From contig CM074856.1 in the NCBI GenBank assembly GCA_037501455.1, positions 90,284,001-90,348,000 on the forward strand: a stretch of DNA of 64,000 nt, in the 5' to 3' direction. The position numbers and the translations under genes were made by a program. Shown piece after piece: positions 11,904-23,426 of this stretch. The notes below the pieces were generated by a model that worked only from the letters and a program-made list of their open reading frames with translations, was not told where the DNA came from and did no database searches. Position 1 is the first letter of the stretch. Every line of letters begins with the position of its first letter. Source of the DNA: Lantana camara (lineage: Eukaryota; Streptophyta; Magnoliopsida; Lamiales; Verbenaceae).

Positions 11904-13851
11904 TGTTGGAAAACACGAATCAGAAAGCAGCGGAATTTAAAAAATTTTCCCAACAAAAGGATCTTGAACTCGCAATCGTGTAACCAAATTCGTAAAGATA
12001 GAAAACTTACTTTTCATTTGTTCTTTCTTGAAGCGTTTCAAGCCACCGAAGAACGCTCTTCTCGCGGCCTGATCCCCTTTCCTTGGTAAAGCTCGAATCT
12101 TCAAACTTCTAACTTGAAGTCTCTAGAGAAAGTCCACCAACTTGATCACAATCTAACTAGTAAGGATGCTAGTTCTCCAGTTAGTGTTTAGGCTTAACCT
12201 AGGGTTTAATTTAATCTTGGAGAAAGGAAGGTGTTCAACACATGAACCAAAAGAATTGCCAATTAGCTCTAAAGGGGAGCTCATATAGGAAAGGGAGAGG
12301 GGTGCCGATTCTAATCCTTGTTGGGCAAGGATTCGGTTCCTCTCTCTCCTATTACTTGATCATCAAGTATTTTCCAACTTTGACTTTGAATTCTAATTCA
12401 AGTCAACTTTTAAGAGAGCTAAAAATATCCAAACTATTTTTGGATAATTTTATACTTTATTTATTATAAAATAAATAACTTATTGTTATCTAATTAATTA
12501 ATTCGTAATTAATTAACTAGATTATTTTCTCCAAAATAAGACTTTCTTTTTAATTCAAAATTAAACCAAAGTCTATTAAATAATTAACACATTTAATTAT
12601 TTAATACATATATATAATATATATATATATATTCACACGTGTGTGACACGTGTCACAGTGACACGTGTCACTCACGTGAGCCACACGTGTGATTTCACAC
12701 GTGTGGAACCCTCTTGGCCCGATTAACTCGTTTAATCATTTTAAAGCCTCAACTCATGTAACCAAGTTGTTGTGTGTGACCCTCTAGGTTCTCAATTCAA
12801 TTAGCAGTGACCCTAATTAATTAATTCACTAATTAATTAATCAGTCCACAGATTAAACGACCATAGTCTAGCAACAGGTGTTTAACCCCTAGCTGAATTG
12901 GAACGTTCGGATTCGACAGAACCTTTAAGTCATTGATTCATGTGAGATACAATCCTCCTACTTACTATCTCTCAACCAAGATCTAGGGCAAGGGAATAAT
13001 CAGAACCCTAATAATTAGGTCTTAAAGCTTAGTGCATTTCATATCCATTTGATCTCAATCCAAGAAACCCTTTTCTTGATATCTTGATCTACTGCCTTGG
13101 CCAAGGACTCCACATGGCATATGAATGACTTACACAATAAGAGATCACCTTGCAAATGCAAGTGTAGGTCCTTTCTTGGTTCTCATTCACTTTCATGAAT
13201 CACTTGTGCAGCCCCAGCATAAGCCTTGAATCAGTTGTCTAAGGCGACACCCTTTAAAGCTTATACCTAAGACTACAGAGTTAACTCATAAAGTGACAAC
13301 GAACCTCAAGTCTAAGGATCAATTAATCACATCAATGACTCGTGAGATATTTCCTAATCTGGAAGTTTCCATTTCCTGAAATAGAAACTTCCTTTCCCAT
13401 TTAGGAATGTTCTCACACGGGGCACCTCAGTGAACTTACTTATTAAAGTAAGCACCCTCATGTATTACGCACGTATCAACTATACACTTTCCACCTCCAT
13501 GAAACAAGGTGGTCCTTCTTAAGGGCGTGATCCCACAAGCAAGCCTTAGAGGAGTCAGGTTGACACTCCCACTGTCTGTAGGACTCATCGGCTTGGAGTA
13601 TTTTACTAATCATGACTTATGTGATATAGGGCTCGTTTCATGAACCATTTCACCAAAATGGTAGAGTCCTAAAGTCATCAGGATTAAGGGAGTTCTCATA
13701 CATGCACAGCTAAAGTAAACGCATACCAAACAAGAGCATATAAAGAAGTGTTGCCTTAATTCGTTATTTCATTCAAAGATTGTCTGTGATTACAATAAGG
13801 AAAAGCACAAAGCGGATATACAATCGGCTTTCTAGGGCACTATTCCTAACA
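11904..13851 (-). repeat. 5' LTR of copia element B
   Basis: 1948 bp with TG...CA ends, homologous to the inverted A LTR. It has the CACGTG cluster (about 12637-12710) and a weaker TATA-like CCTATATGAG on the minus strand near 12277-12286. It is about 340 bp shorter than the A LTR and visibly more diverged, so it belongs to another copy or subfamily. It is flanked on the right by AAACA (13852-13856). The partner copy of the target (C 5' LTR) shows the empty site at 29155-29159. Confidence 0.9.
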
Positions 13852-16243
13852 AAACATACAAAGTTGTTGTACGTAGATAGCATGCTTGATATAAATAAAG
13901 AGTGCATTTAATTCACTTAAGATCATACTTTACAACTTCACAACATGTTTGGTACACAAGCTCAAGTCACATTCATAGTTTCGTAAATATTACACTTACA
14001 TCCCCTAAGTTATTTATAAAAGTTTAGAATTATTACACATACATCCCCTTAATTGATTAGTAAGCATAATTGTTCGTTTAAAGTGTTTATACAATTATTC
14101 AACTAGGAATTAATTACTTACAAACATGACAATTATCAATTTATCATAATTCATAATACACCATTTCCGAGTAGTAAGAGTACGTCAAGATAGTACAATT
14201 CTAACTCCTATTACGCATCAAGTCTTAAGTTGTTCAAGCATCTTTCATGTATCTCAATTTTATATTTGAAACACAATTTAAAACAAACATAACATTGAGA
14301 ACGTTTCAAATCCATATAAAGAAATCACAACATGTTCGTTCTTCTAAAATATCATATAAGAGATTAGTTTCTAAATATTACACTAACACCCCTTCGTACT
14401 TAACAAATAGCGTAAATTCATCACATCAGATTCAAATTGTAAATCGAAACATTCATGCATATCACAATCCATTCAATACATGTTTTCGTATATGATTGGA
14501 ATACATCTCGATCAACAAACCAACAATAACCAATTTATTTGCACTTAAAACAATTAATTCAAATAATCACAATTACGCAAAATAATTCGTAATAAATAGA
14601 TCGAGTGTCCGATTAACGAACGGAAAGCGGCGTTGGACTCACCGAGTCGAGACCGACATTCTGTCCGAAAGTTGCCGGAGTGCCGCCACCGGAGCCGCCG
14701 GAAAGTCGCCGGGCCGCCGTCGAAAGTCGTCGGAAAAATCTCGAAAAATCAGTCCTGAATGAAGCCTTCGTACCCATTCCGAATCCTCGATCAATTTCTG
14801 GAAATTCCATGCCCATTGTCCTAGATCTGAAATCTAAGAACACGAAAACCCTAAATCTTCAAACTCAAATTACTTCCAAACCGGTGAACCAAAATGCGAT
14901 CCGTAAAAGGCATTGTCTTACCCGTGACGAGCTCTTCGAAAGCCCTAAGGTAGCTCGCCGGAAAAATCCTCGGAGCTAGCGCCGCGGTTGCACCGCCACT
15001 ATGGCGCTGCGATCCACCGCCAAACCACCGAATCTGGAGTCGCGTGATCGCAGGCCACTAGTTCTCGTCATTCTGAACAACTTTCATGAAGAGCCCGAGA
15101 CCAAAAGATGGCAGGAAAAGGCCCCCGTTGGCAGCCGAAGTTTCTGCAACCGCCCACGTCGCCGGAACCACCACCTACGGCTAAGATCTGGTGAAATTGA
15201 TGCCGGAAATGAACTCAGGGGGTCGAAAAACCTTGGAAACAATCAAGCCCCGTCGAAAACCACCGCCGGAAGGCGGCGAAACCCACCGCTATAGTAACTC
15301 GCGACGCCACCGCGAGCTTTGGGAGGCGCGTGCGGCGCCGTCGCTGCTCCGATGGCTGCGCCGCCGAGGTCAAACGAAGCACCTGGAAGTTTACTTTCTG
15401 GGCATGGGGCGCGTGCATGAAGAAGATGGCCGAAAACCACCGCGAAGGCCGGCGAAGTGGCGGCGGTCTGACAGCTCCGCCGTCGCTACTGAAATCCGGC
15501 AATAACTCCACCACCGTTCGTCGTTAGGCAGTGAAATTGGTACTCTTGCGTCGGTCTCGCCGAGATAATCGAAATGGAGTATTAGTTTGTTGAATTCCGT
15601 CGAGAAACGATCGAGTTATGGGCTCGTAACCGAAGCCGCGCATAGTGACCCGCTGGAGAGAGAGTGGGAGAAGAGAGAGAGAGAGAAAGGAGATATGGGA
15701 GAAATGTGTCTTGTGAACAAGCTATATACAACCGGGTATCCTTATCGCGTAGCAAAGAGTAATATCGCGTACAAATAATCGTAAATAAAATTGGTAAAGT
15801 TACGAATAAACATTCAAGCTCCGAATTAATTTTACAAATTAAAATGAAAGAGAGAGATTTACCAATTAGAGTTTAATTCAATTTAATTTTAGAAACCTTT
15901 CGTACAATGTAATGACACTTCGTAAACGCATGATTGACAATTAATCTCAAGGAATTCAAGTAAACCAAAATTAAACAAGTTAAGTAACATGATGGATTTA
16001 AAATCAACTTGACAATTATTTCATGGAATAAATTTGAATTAAATCAAATTAGACAGTTAGGGTTAAATATGCGCGTAATTAATCAAGTTGACAATTAATC
16101 TTAGAATAATTCGAATGATCAGATATTAAATTGGATTTACATTTAATCACATAATTCAAGAACTCTTAAATTAAACACACACAAGTGTAGAGACTTACTT
16201 GTTGATATCGTCAGGATGCCCTTCGAGAATACGGGGCGTCACA
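13852..16243 (-). repeat. 3' LTR of gypsy-type element C, segment right of the B insertion
   Basis: Matches 29155-31564 of the C 5' LTR almost base for base, apart from a roughly 20-bp indel near 14350/29665 and scattered changes. It ends ...GGGGCGTCACA at 16243, followed by the PPT read on minus. The rest of this LTR lies left of the window, beyond B. A GC-rich core (about 14620-15560) gives many unconserved ORFs on both strands; I see no protein family in it. A GA-rich run lies at 15655-15700. Confidence 0.85.
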
Positions 16244-16283
16244 ACCTTCCCCCCTTAAGAGAACCTGGTCCAACCCTTCTCGA
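16244..16283 (-). other. Polypurine tract and adjoining inverted repeat of C
   Basis: Read on minus, TTAAGGGGGGGAAGGT abuts the LTR. Upstream, GAGAA...TTCTC flanks a GG-rich loop, a weaker form of the PPT-proximal hairpin seen in D, K and J. Confidence 0.75.
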
Positions 16284-16550
16284 GCTGTAGTGCTCCAACC
16301 CTTCTCCCGAACTCGCGTGAGATCATAACTCTAATGGTGAGACTTACTCCTGTCTTCTACACCGAACCTCCTTTCGGATGTCTTGTTATCGTCGAGGTCC
16401 TTGCGAGTACTTGATCCGTTAATTGTTTCGAACTTGGTCGGTCATTCCCATGATCGGATAGCTGCAACTGCACCCAACCTCGATGTCATCTCAGACTCGC
16501 CACTTGCAACCCGTAATCAGATCAACGCGTAACTCAACCACAACAAACAA

Positions 16551-16860
16551 GAGAGAATCCCATCTCTCAACACCCACAAGAGAGAGAACCCCGTCTCTCA
16601 AGCACATAATCGAGAGAACCCCGTCTCTCAACCTAAGTCGGGCAGATTCCAACATCTCCCAACATTCTAGTTTGAGAAAATCCAGCATTCCTCAAACCCT
16701 TAGATTCAAGAGAATCCAGCATCTCCGAATATCTAAGTACAAGAGAATCCAACATCTCTCGAGCACAAAACATAGAAAGATTCCAACATCTTTCTACCAC
16801 ATAAATAGAGAGAATCCTACATCTCTCCGACACATAAAAGAGGGAACCTAAGGTCTCTCT
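16551..16860 (-). repeat. Short-hairpin array in element C (about 10 units)
   Basis: About ten units of roughly 25-35 bp, each an inverted repeat of about 4-8 bp around a 6-10 nt loop. Plus-strand examples: GAGAGAACCCCGTCTCTC, AGAAAG...CTTTCT and AGAGAG...CTCTCT. Different units keep pairing with different bases. The array lies about 300 bp inside the PPT, in the 3' untranslated part of the element. Homologous arrays: D 21464-21834, K 43022-43208 and 48766-48896. Confidence 0.85.
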
Positions 16861-18168
16861 CACACATAAATCCACTGATTAGTTATTCATACATACACAC
16901 ATCATAGTAACGCTTGATGAAAAGTATGTGATGCATGTTTGGTGTACCTTATACAACTGATATCGGTGTCCCTTGAGTATAGATTCAACGCTCATACCTC
17001 AACTCAAGGGGGATATCGCGATGGAATCCCTATAAAACAAGGTTACAGTATGTATGTATGTTATATGAGAAGTTAGGGAGCAATCAAAAGAGTTTTAAAT
17101 CACATAAGCATGAACAGTTCACGTAAGTACATAACTCATTCATTTCAGCAACAGTTCATAACAAGTACAAATTTCAAGTTACAAATACTAGATCAGGTAT
17201 CCAAGTTATCATGATTAAAACAACAATAGTCATCACCCACATCAAGCAAAACAAGGTAAGAGTATTTAAGCGATGCATATATGCAAATGCCATGAATGCT
17301 TGGCGTACCGTTAACCGATGTGTAAAATCTTGACAAGAAAGTCGAGATGAAGCAGTAGGAGTTGATTAAGCCGACAATGATGCAACCCTCGTCATCTAAA
17401 CCTCTAGTCTTAAATCTTTTCATAAAGTAGTAACTCAGCAAAGCTCGTTTATCACCAAACCCTTTACGAGACCATAATCCTTGCTCAACTAGAATCATCC
17501 TCAGTTTCTCCCAAGAATTTCTCATTTATGTGTTAAATCTTAGTCTGCTCATCTTCAAGGAGTTGTTCATGGTTCGTTTGTCAATTAGATATGCACCTCA
17601 GAGTTTCGTTGAGTGATCCTGGTGCTAAGCACTTCCCAAAGCAATCCATGGTATATGATCCTGAAACTTGGATAAAGTCTTTCAGCATCTAAGTGTTCTA
17701 TTCCCACCTCAACAGTGTATTCCATCTCATCTTGAAGAAACACCCAAAGAGCTAACAACCAATCTTCTCTTGTCGTTTGTTAACTCTAAACGGCACCAAA
17801 ACCTTCAACACTCACCGATGGTTTGTAGCTCGTTGTTTAAGTAACATGGTTTCCTATCCACATCCCTTGAACTTGATCGGATCTTATTTGATCGGATTCT
17901 TCTACATTAACTCGTTTCCATCAACAAGGTGACTACTCCCAAATAAAGGAATCATCAAGGCGAAAGCTCATCAAACTTCTTCAAAATGGTTCTACTTGAT
18001 CAGACTCTACTCCATTGACTCATTTCCTCAACAAGGTGACTAATTCCAAATAAACGAATAATCAAGGTTAAAATTTATCAAACTTCATCTTTCCATTGAC
18101 TTTAAGATATTAAGTCAATTTAGCAAATCTCATTCCTTCACTCTGAACCTTTTCATGAACATTGATCT
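16861..18168 (-). other. C interior: 3' untranslated region and decayed gag region
   Basis: No intact protein. GTACCGTTAACC at 17304-17315 is the minus-strand counterpart of GGTGAACGGTAC, which spans the gag stop codon in K, so sequence to its right should be gag-derived. A 110-codon minus frame (17193-17525) overlaps it, but I recognise no domain. The tail 18164-18168 (GATCT) is the target of D. Confidence 0.5.
18164..18168. repeat. Target-site duplication of element D, left copy (GATCT)
   Basis: GATCT precedes the TG at 18169 and recurs at 27077-27081 after the CA of the right LTR, fixing both ends of D. Confidence 0.93.
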
Positions 18169-21150
18169 TGTAGCACCCCAAGCGGTGGGGCACCACACCC
18201 CCGCACTATGACCTGACACGTGGTACGAAATGGAAGGTCCGCACACGCACCAAGTCACAGCGAACGAGTGACTAACGAAAAAATCCAACCTAAGCTAGGC
18301 GGTACCTAACCCTGTACAAATAAAATATGCAAAAACCCGAATGCGGAAGTGATGCAAAATATGAACAAATAAAAATTTTAATCAACAAACATAAATAAAC
18401 GGGTTCAACTAATTCCACGAACCTGTCCTAACCTGTCCCGAATTCAAACATACAACAAAAACGGGTTCTACTACTCCAAGCCCTGTCCTAACCTGTCCCG
18501 AAAATTCATATAATCAAAACATAAACATAATCCTATACAGAACATATTATATACACAATTTTCAAAACATGGTCGTCCCGAGTCTCCCTTACCCACGTCT
18601 CGGGGCCCAACACAACACAATAGAACATAGCATATCAGATCATAACTCGCTACACACCAAACTTATCATATCGTATCAAAATCATACTTACGTACCTTAT
18701 CGGAGCATACCATACCTTGCAACTTAGCATATGCTATAAACGTACCTCTCCGTGTCATCCTAATCCGCAGCTGGTATGAAGACACACAGTTTGGAGCATA
18801 GCCTCGTTGCAAAACATTTCAAGCTTATATATGCTCGTACATATACAGTTCGAAAACCTTTAATCGTATGACAAATTCATAAACATATCATATAAACACA
18901 TATCTATTATATAAATATAATAGAATAATCGCATGCAGGCTTGAAAACAAGCACAAAAGGTTGTAGGTCGTTTTAACTAAACAGAAATCCTAAAACCTCA
19001 CCTTACACCGACGAGAACGGAAAACACAAGCCAGGAAGTCCTACTGGAACCCAAACAGCTGGCAGACACTCCCTGGAAAAACCCTGATCGATTGAGCACA
19101 CAGAAAACAAGACTCAGACTCGAATCACAACCACAAGACGCACGGCCATGCTCGCGAATACAAATGATGCAACATATAATTCACAATTATACAAACAGAT
19201 TATACGAAACATACTATAATTCATATTACATAACAAGAAATGCATAGCTTATAAATTCATAACATTTATTACATAAAATAATTTAAGACATTAAGAATTC
19301 AATTCATATCATGCACTAATTCTCGAAAGGATAAACGCAAAATGCATAACAATTTCACACGTAAATACATATTAACATATTTCACAATATCCAACAATTA
19401 GCATACTTAAATAATTCATTCAAATCGATCATAACTCATACTTTGGTAATTTAATTATTACGAGTCTCATAATTATACGAAAAATTTAAATCCTTAAATT
19501 GCATTAATATCCCTTAAACAAGAAATATTCTCAAGTAGATAGGCTTAAACGAGACAAATAAATTCAATAAATCATGAATCAATTTTTCATACATCATAGC
19601 ATACTTCCAAGTATCATACAACTCAAAATTCCAATTTATATTTCATACAAGATGGAAATTTACAATTAAACAATTAACGAAAATAAATACAATAACTTCA
19701 AGAATTCATATAAAATCAACCGGACATCCGATTGACGAACGGGAAGTGGCGTTGGACTCACCACAACGAAACGGATCTACTGTCCGAAAGTCGCCGGAAT
19801 GCCGCCACCGTAGCCGGCCAAACAGCCACCGGCCGCCACCGGAACACCACTTCCGGTGGTCGTAAAAATCTCCGGAAGGACAGAAACGTGCGCCTCGGCC
19901 TACTCAACAAAAGCCCTCAAACAATTTCAGAAAAAGCTAAACACACCGGACTTCGTTGACGAAAAACCGAATTAAATCCCTAATACGAAAATAGAAATTA
20001 ACCGCAAACCGTAAAACGAAAATGAAATCCGAGCATACCGTTGGAAAGCTTGTAACGAGCCCTTCAAAATCCCCTAGCCAATTTGCCGAAAATATCATCA
20101 GAAAAGGGAACCGCCGGTCCAGGGCCGGTCCGCCACCGGTTCGCCGCCGCCGGCCGGTTCTCGAGTCGGGGCCAACGCCACCCGCTACGTTCCATCATTC
20201 TGAGCAACTTCCGTGAAGGAACCACCAACAAAACCGGCCGGAAAAAGGTCCCACATCATCGCCGAAAGTCCGCCGGTACGCCACTCGCCGGTTCAGCCAT
20301 CTCCGCTGCGATTCGCTAAAAAAGGAGGCCGGAAATGAGTTCAGGGGGTCAAAATAAGTCGCAAACCACCAAGGCTCGTCGGAAAACGCCGCTGGAAAGC
20401 GGCGGAAGAAGCCGCTACAGTAGCGCCGCCGCTTGTCGTGAAGTTCAGGCGGCGCGTGCGGCGCCGTCACGGCCCAGATGGCCGCGCCGCCAACGCCATT
20501 TGAAACTCCGGGAACTCCTTCATCTGGGTAAGGGGCGCGTGTCACCCGAATGTCGCCGGAAACCGCCGCGAAGGGGCGGCGAAGTGGCGGTTCTCCGTTC
20601 CGCCACCGCTGTTGTGCCGTAGCGCCACCACCGCTGACTTTTAGCCTCCGATTCTTGTACCATCGTGACGTGCTCGTCGAGCTGATAAATTTCCATTATT
20701 CACACTTCGAATTCCGTCGAGAAACGAGCGAGAACGGGCTTGTGTGTGTAATTACACCTTGACTGCATGAATAGTGCCAGGGGAACGATGAACGCTGGAG
20801 GAAGAAGCTGGATTGAAATGGCACGGATTACGTGGATTCGGGATATTATATCTCGGGTCCTCGTACACGAAAACGGTCGGAAGAACGGGCTAACGAAGTC
20901 AGAATGGGGCAAACTTAGAGTCTACAGACTCGTTTCGATGCCCCGAACGCAAAGCAGGGGTCAAAAAGGTCGAACTCTCGACCGAACGAGAAATGACCGG
21001 AAAACCCCTTAAAAGAGAAAATTACAAACAAGCCCCTAAACTCTTAAAGAGTTCAAAATAGGGCCACACAAAGCACAAAATCACATAATTAATCACATAA
21101 AAAGGTTGAAACGTGGCGTACCTTATACGTCGAACAAGCGGGGTGTCACA
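18169..21150 (-). repeat. 3' LTR of element D (internally deleted)
   Basis: TGTAGCACCCC... to ...GGGGTGTCACA. Compared with the right LTR it lacks about 670 bp, equivalent to roughly 23822-24498; the join is near 18564-18570. The GC-rich core (19740-20640) has many CCGCCG/CGGCGG runs and short ORFs repeated in the other LTR; none looks like a protein family. Confidence 0.9.
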
Positions 21151-21186
21151 ATCTCACCTCCTTCAAAAGGACCTGTCCTCAGGTCC
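21151..21186 (-). other. Polypurine tract and PPT-proximal hairpin of D
   Basis: On minus, CCTTTTGAAGGAGGTGAGAT leads into the LTR. Immediately upstream is GGACCTG-AGGA-CAGGTCC (21169-21186), a perfect 7-bp stem with a 4-nt loop. Confidence 0.82.
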
Positions 21187-21463
21187 TATTACTGAGTCGT
21201 AAAGTTTTGAACGGGAATACTTCAATCCATCTCCTGAAATCAAGTAGAGTCATATCCCTGGCTGCGAAGTTTACTCTCCTTGCTTGCATCAACTCCCTTC
21301 ACAGTTTCGTGGTCACTAAGGTCTGTTTAAACACTTGACCGTTGGTCGCTTCAAACTCGTTCGATCACCCCACTAGGCTACTGCACCCAAAGCTCGATAC
21401 CATCGCTTCCTCGTCGATTGCAAACCAGCACCAGGCCACACTCAACTCAGCCGCGACAAACAA

Positions 21464-21834
21464 GAGAGAACCCCATCTCTCAGCACGCAAGAGAGAGAGC
21501 CCTGTCTCCCCGCACATCAAAAGAGAGAACCTCGTCCCTCAAGCACAGAATTGAGAGAACCCCGTTTCCCAACCACATAATCGAGAGAGCCCCATCTCTC
21601 AACCTAAGTCTGGCAGACTTCCACATCTTCCAAACCTCCTAGTTTGAGAAAATCCAGCATTTCTCAAACCCTAGATTCGAGAGAATCTAACATCTCCCAA
21701 ACATCTAACTCCAAGAGAATCCAGCATCTCTTGCTCACATAATTTAGAAAGAATCCAACATCTTTCTATCACATAAATAGGGAGAATCCCACATCTCCCT
21801 AACACGTAAATAGAGAGATCTCAACAACTCTCTA
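21464..21834 (-). repeat. Short-hairpin array in element D (12 units)
   Basis: Twelve inverted-repeat units. Plus-strand stems include GAGAGA/TCTCTC, GAGAAA/TTTCTC (near 21654), GAAAGA/TCTTTC (near 21750) and GGGAGA/TCTCCC (near 21780): three different stem positions where both arms changed together. Loops are about 6-8 nt (ACCCCG-like near the PPT, ATCCAGCA-like further away). It lies about 280 bp inside the PPT. Confidence 0.87.
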
Positions 21835-23407
21835 GCACACAAGTTCACTTACTCAGCATTCAAACATACACACGTCAAAATAACACTGGATGCAAAACAT
21901 GGGATGTATGTAAAGTGTACCTTTACACGACTGATATCGGTGTCCCTAGAGTATAGACTCCTCATCCATGCTCAACTCAAGGGGGATATCGCGATGGAAT
22001 CTCAATAAAATAAGATGGCAATGTACTTGTATGTGCATGAAGGGTTAGTGAATAATTAGGAAATTTTAAACACGTAGGCATGACTAATTCTCACAAGCAA
22101 GTTATTCATTCAATTTAGTAGGAATTCACAAACAACAACAAATTCAAGTTATGAAAATTAAATCACTTAATCACATTATTAAAATCAATAACATCCATCG
22201 AGCAAAATAAAATATAATTACTGATGCGATGTATGTGTGCAAATTCCATGAATGTTTAGCGTACCGTTCACCGTAGCAACAGAGTCAAAGTTCGAATTTT
22301 CTTGGATGACAGAGGTCCTAATCCGTAGTAAGCTAGAATTCTGATTTCTGACTCATAACTGCAGTGCTTCTCAAATTCCTAAGTGTTCGTTTGGCCTTAT
22401 TCGGTCGATCCTGCTTTGGTGTACCATCTCGACTAATGTCTTCTAGCAACTATTCCATAATTCCCTCATCTTCAGTATCTGAGGCACGTTTGTATAGTAA
22501 ATCGATCATTTCAACTTTTGTAGATTGCCTTCGTAGGCATGCCCCAAAACACGAGATTGACAATCATTGTCTCGAGTCAACATCAACGACAAGTAAGGAG
22601 GCATCCTATTGTCCAGGCGAGCCACGAGAAATATCCGCGTGAAGAATCAAAGCTGGGACCTTGTGTGGCGCCAAACATTAAGGGACAATTCCAAACCCAA
22701 ATAAATCCATACACTTTCGCAGCTATTCCCCATCTGTCTCCCAACTTTCATCAAATCATTTATGAGGCTACGAGCATCGCATCGTGCAGAGAAATTGACC
22801 ACAGCCCAACGTTCTATCTTACATGCATTCACCCTATATCTTGAAGCTATTAGCCCGATCGTATATTTTCTGGTCAACCCCTGATCAAATTCCGAAGTGG
22901 CTTCAACTAAACAACACTCGGTGGATCAGGTAGATGAACACCTGTTTCCATACTATTAGCATCTAGCTATTGTTGAATTCTTGTAGAGTTTCCTTTGCTT
23001 TTCATCGAAGTAGTCAGAAGATGGAAGTTTCAAATCCTCCTTCACAAAATTATAGAAATGGGAAGTGTTGTCACGATCAACTTCAATTTTTGGCATCGAG
23101 CTAACGCCCTACAATTCATAAATTGAATAAATATATATGCATGTGGGTTAGTACGTGGGTATGTCAAGTAATGAAAGCAATTAAGAGCACCTAATTAATG
23201 CAGATGCAACAAGTAATTTACTAAAATTTAAAGCATAAAAATGATAATTTTGCAAAAATCATAATCATAGTTTGCACACAATCACAGACAAATTGATGCA
23301 GAAAAGTCAGAATTTCACATCAGACAAATGCAATGCACAAGTATTCCTATGTCGTACGACCTAAACTGACACGACACGACTCCAGAACACCAGTTCTGAA
23401 CCTGGTA
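21835..23407 (-). other. D interior between array and PBS: no recognisable protein
   Basis: Contains the gag-stop relic at 22261-22272 and frames of up to about 100 codons on both strands without zinc knuckles or other retroelement motifs. Near the PBS, 23343-23363 carries the conserved block with the palindrome GTCGTACGAC (23351-23360). Confidence 0.5.
23343..23363 (-). promoter_or_regulatory. Conserved PBS-downstream block with a self-complementary core (D)
   Basis: On minus, TAGGTCGTACGACATAGGAAT. The core GTCGTACGAC is a perfect palindrome. The same block follows the PBS in C (27365-27385) and K (40229-40249, 45974-45994), where the flanks have diverged. The position suits a genomic-RNA dimerisation or packaging element, by analogy with retroviral dimer-initiation sites; this is inference. 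Confidence 0.5.
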
Positions 23408-23419
23408 GCTCTGATACCA
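23408..23419 (-). other. Primer-binding site of D (initiator tRNA-Met)
   Basis: Plus strand GCTCTGATACCA, seven bases from the LTR end at 23427. The same 7-bp spacer type occurs in C and K. Confidence 0.9.
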
Positions 23420-23426
23420 CTTAAGA

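Noticed and set aside
14613..15540. Proline/arginine-rich ORFs in the GC-rich LTR core of C (also 19732-20640, 25657-26560, 29934-30848)
   Set aside because: Overlapping frames exist on both strands, have low-complexity composition from CCGCCG/CGGCGG runs and no family motifs. Their repetition follows from LTR duplication.
22647..22877. Minus-strand 76-codon frame in D as a remnant of gag or pol
   Set aside because: No knuckle, RT or integrase motif could be aligned; only the gag-stop 12-mer nearby is convincing.
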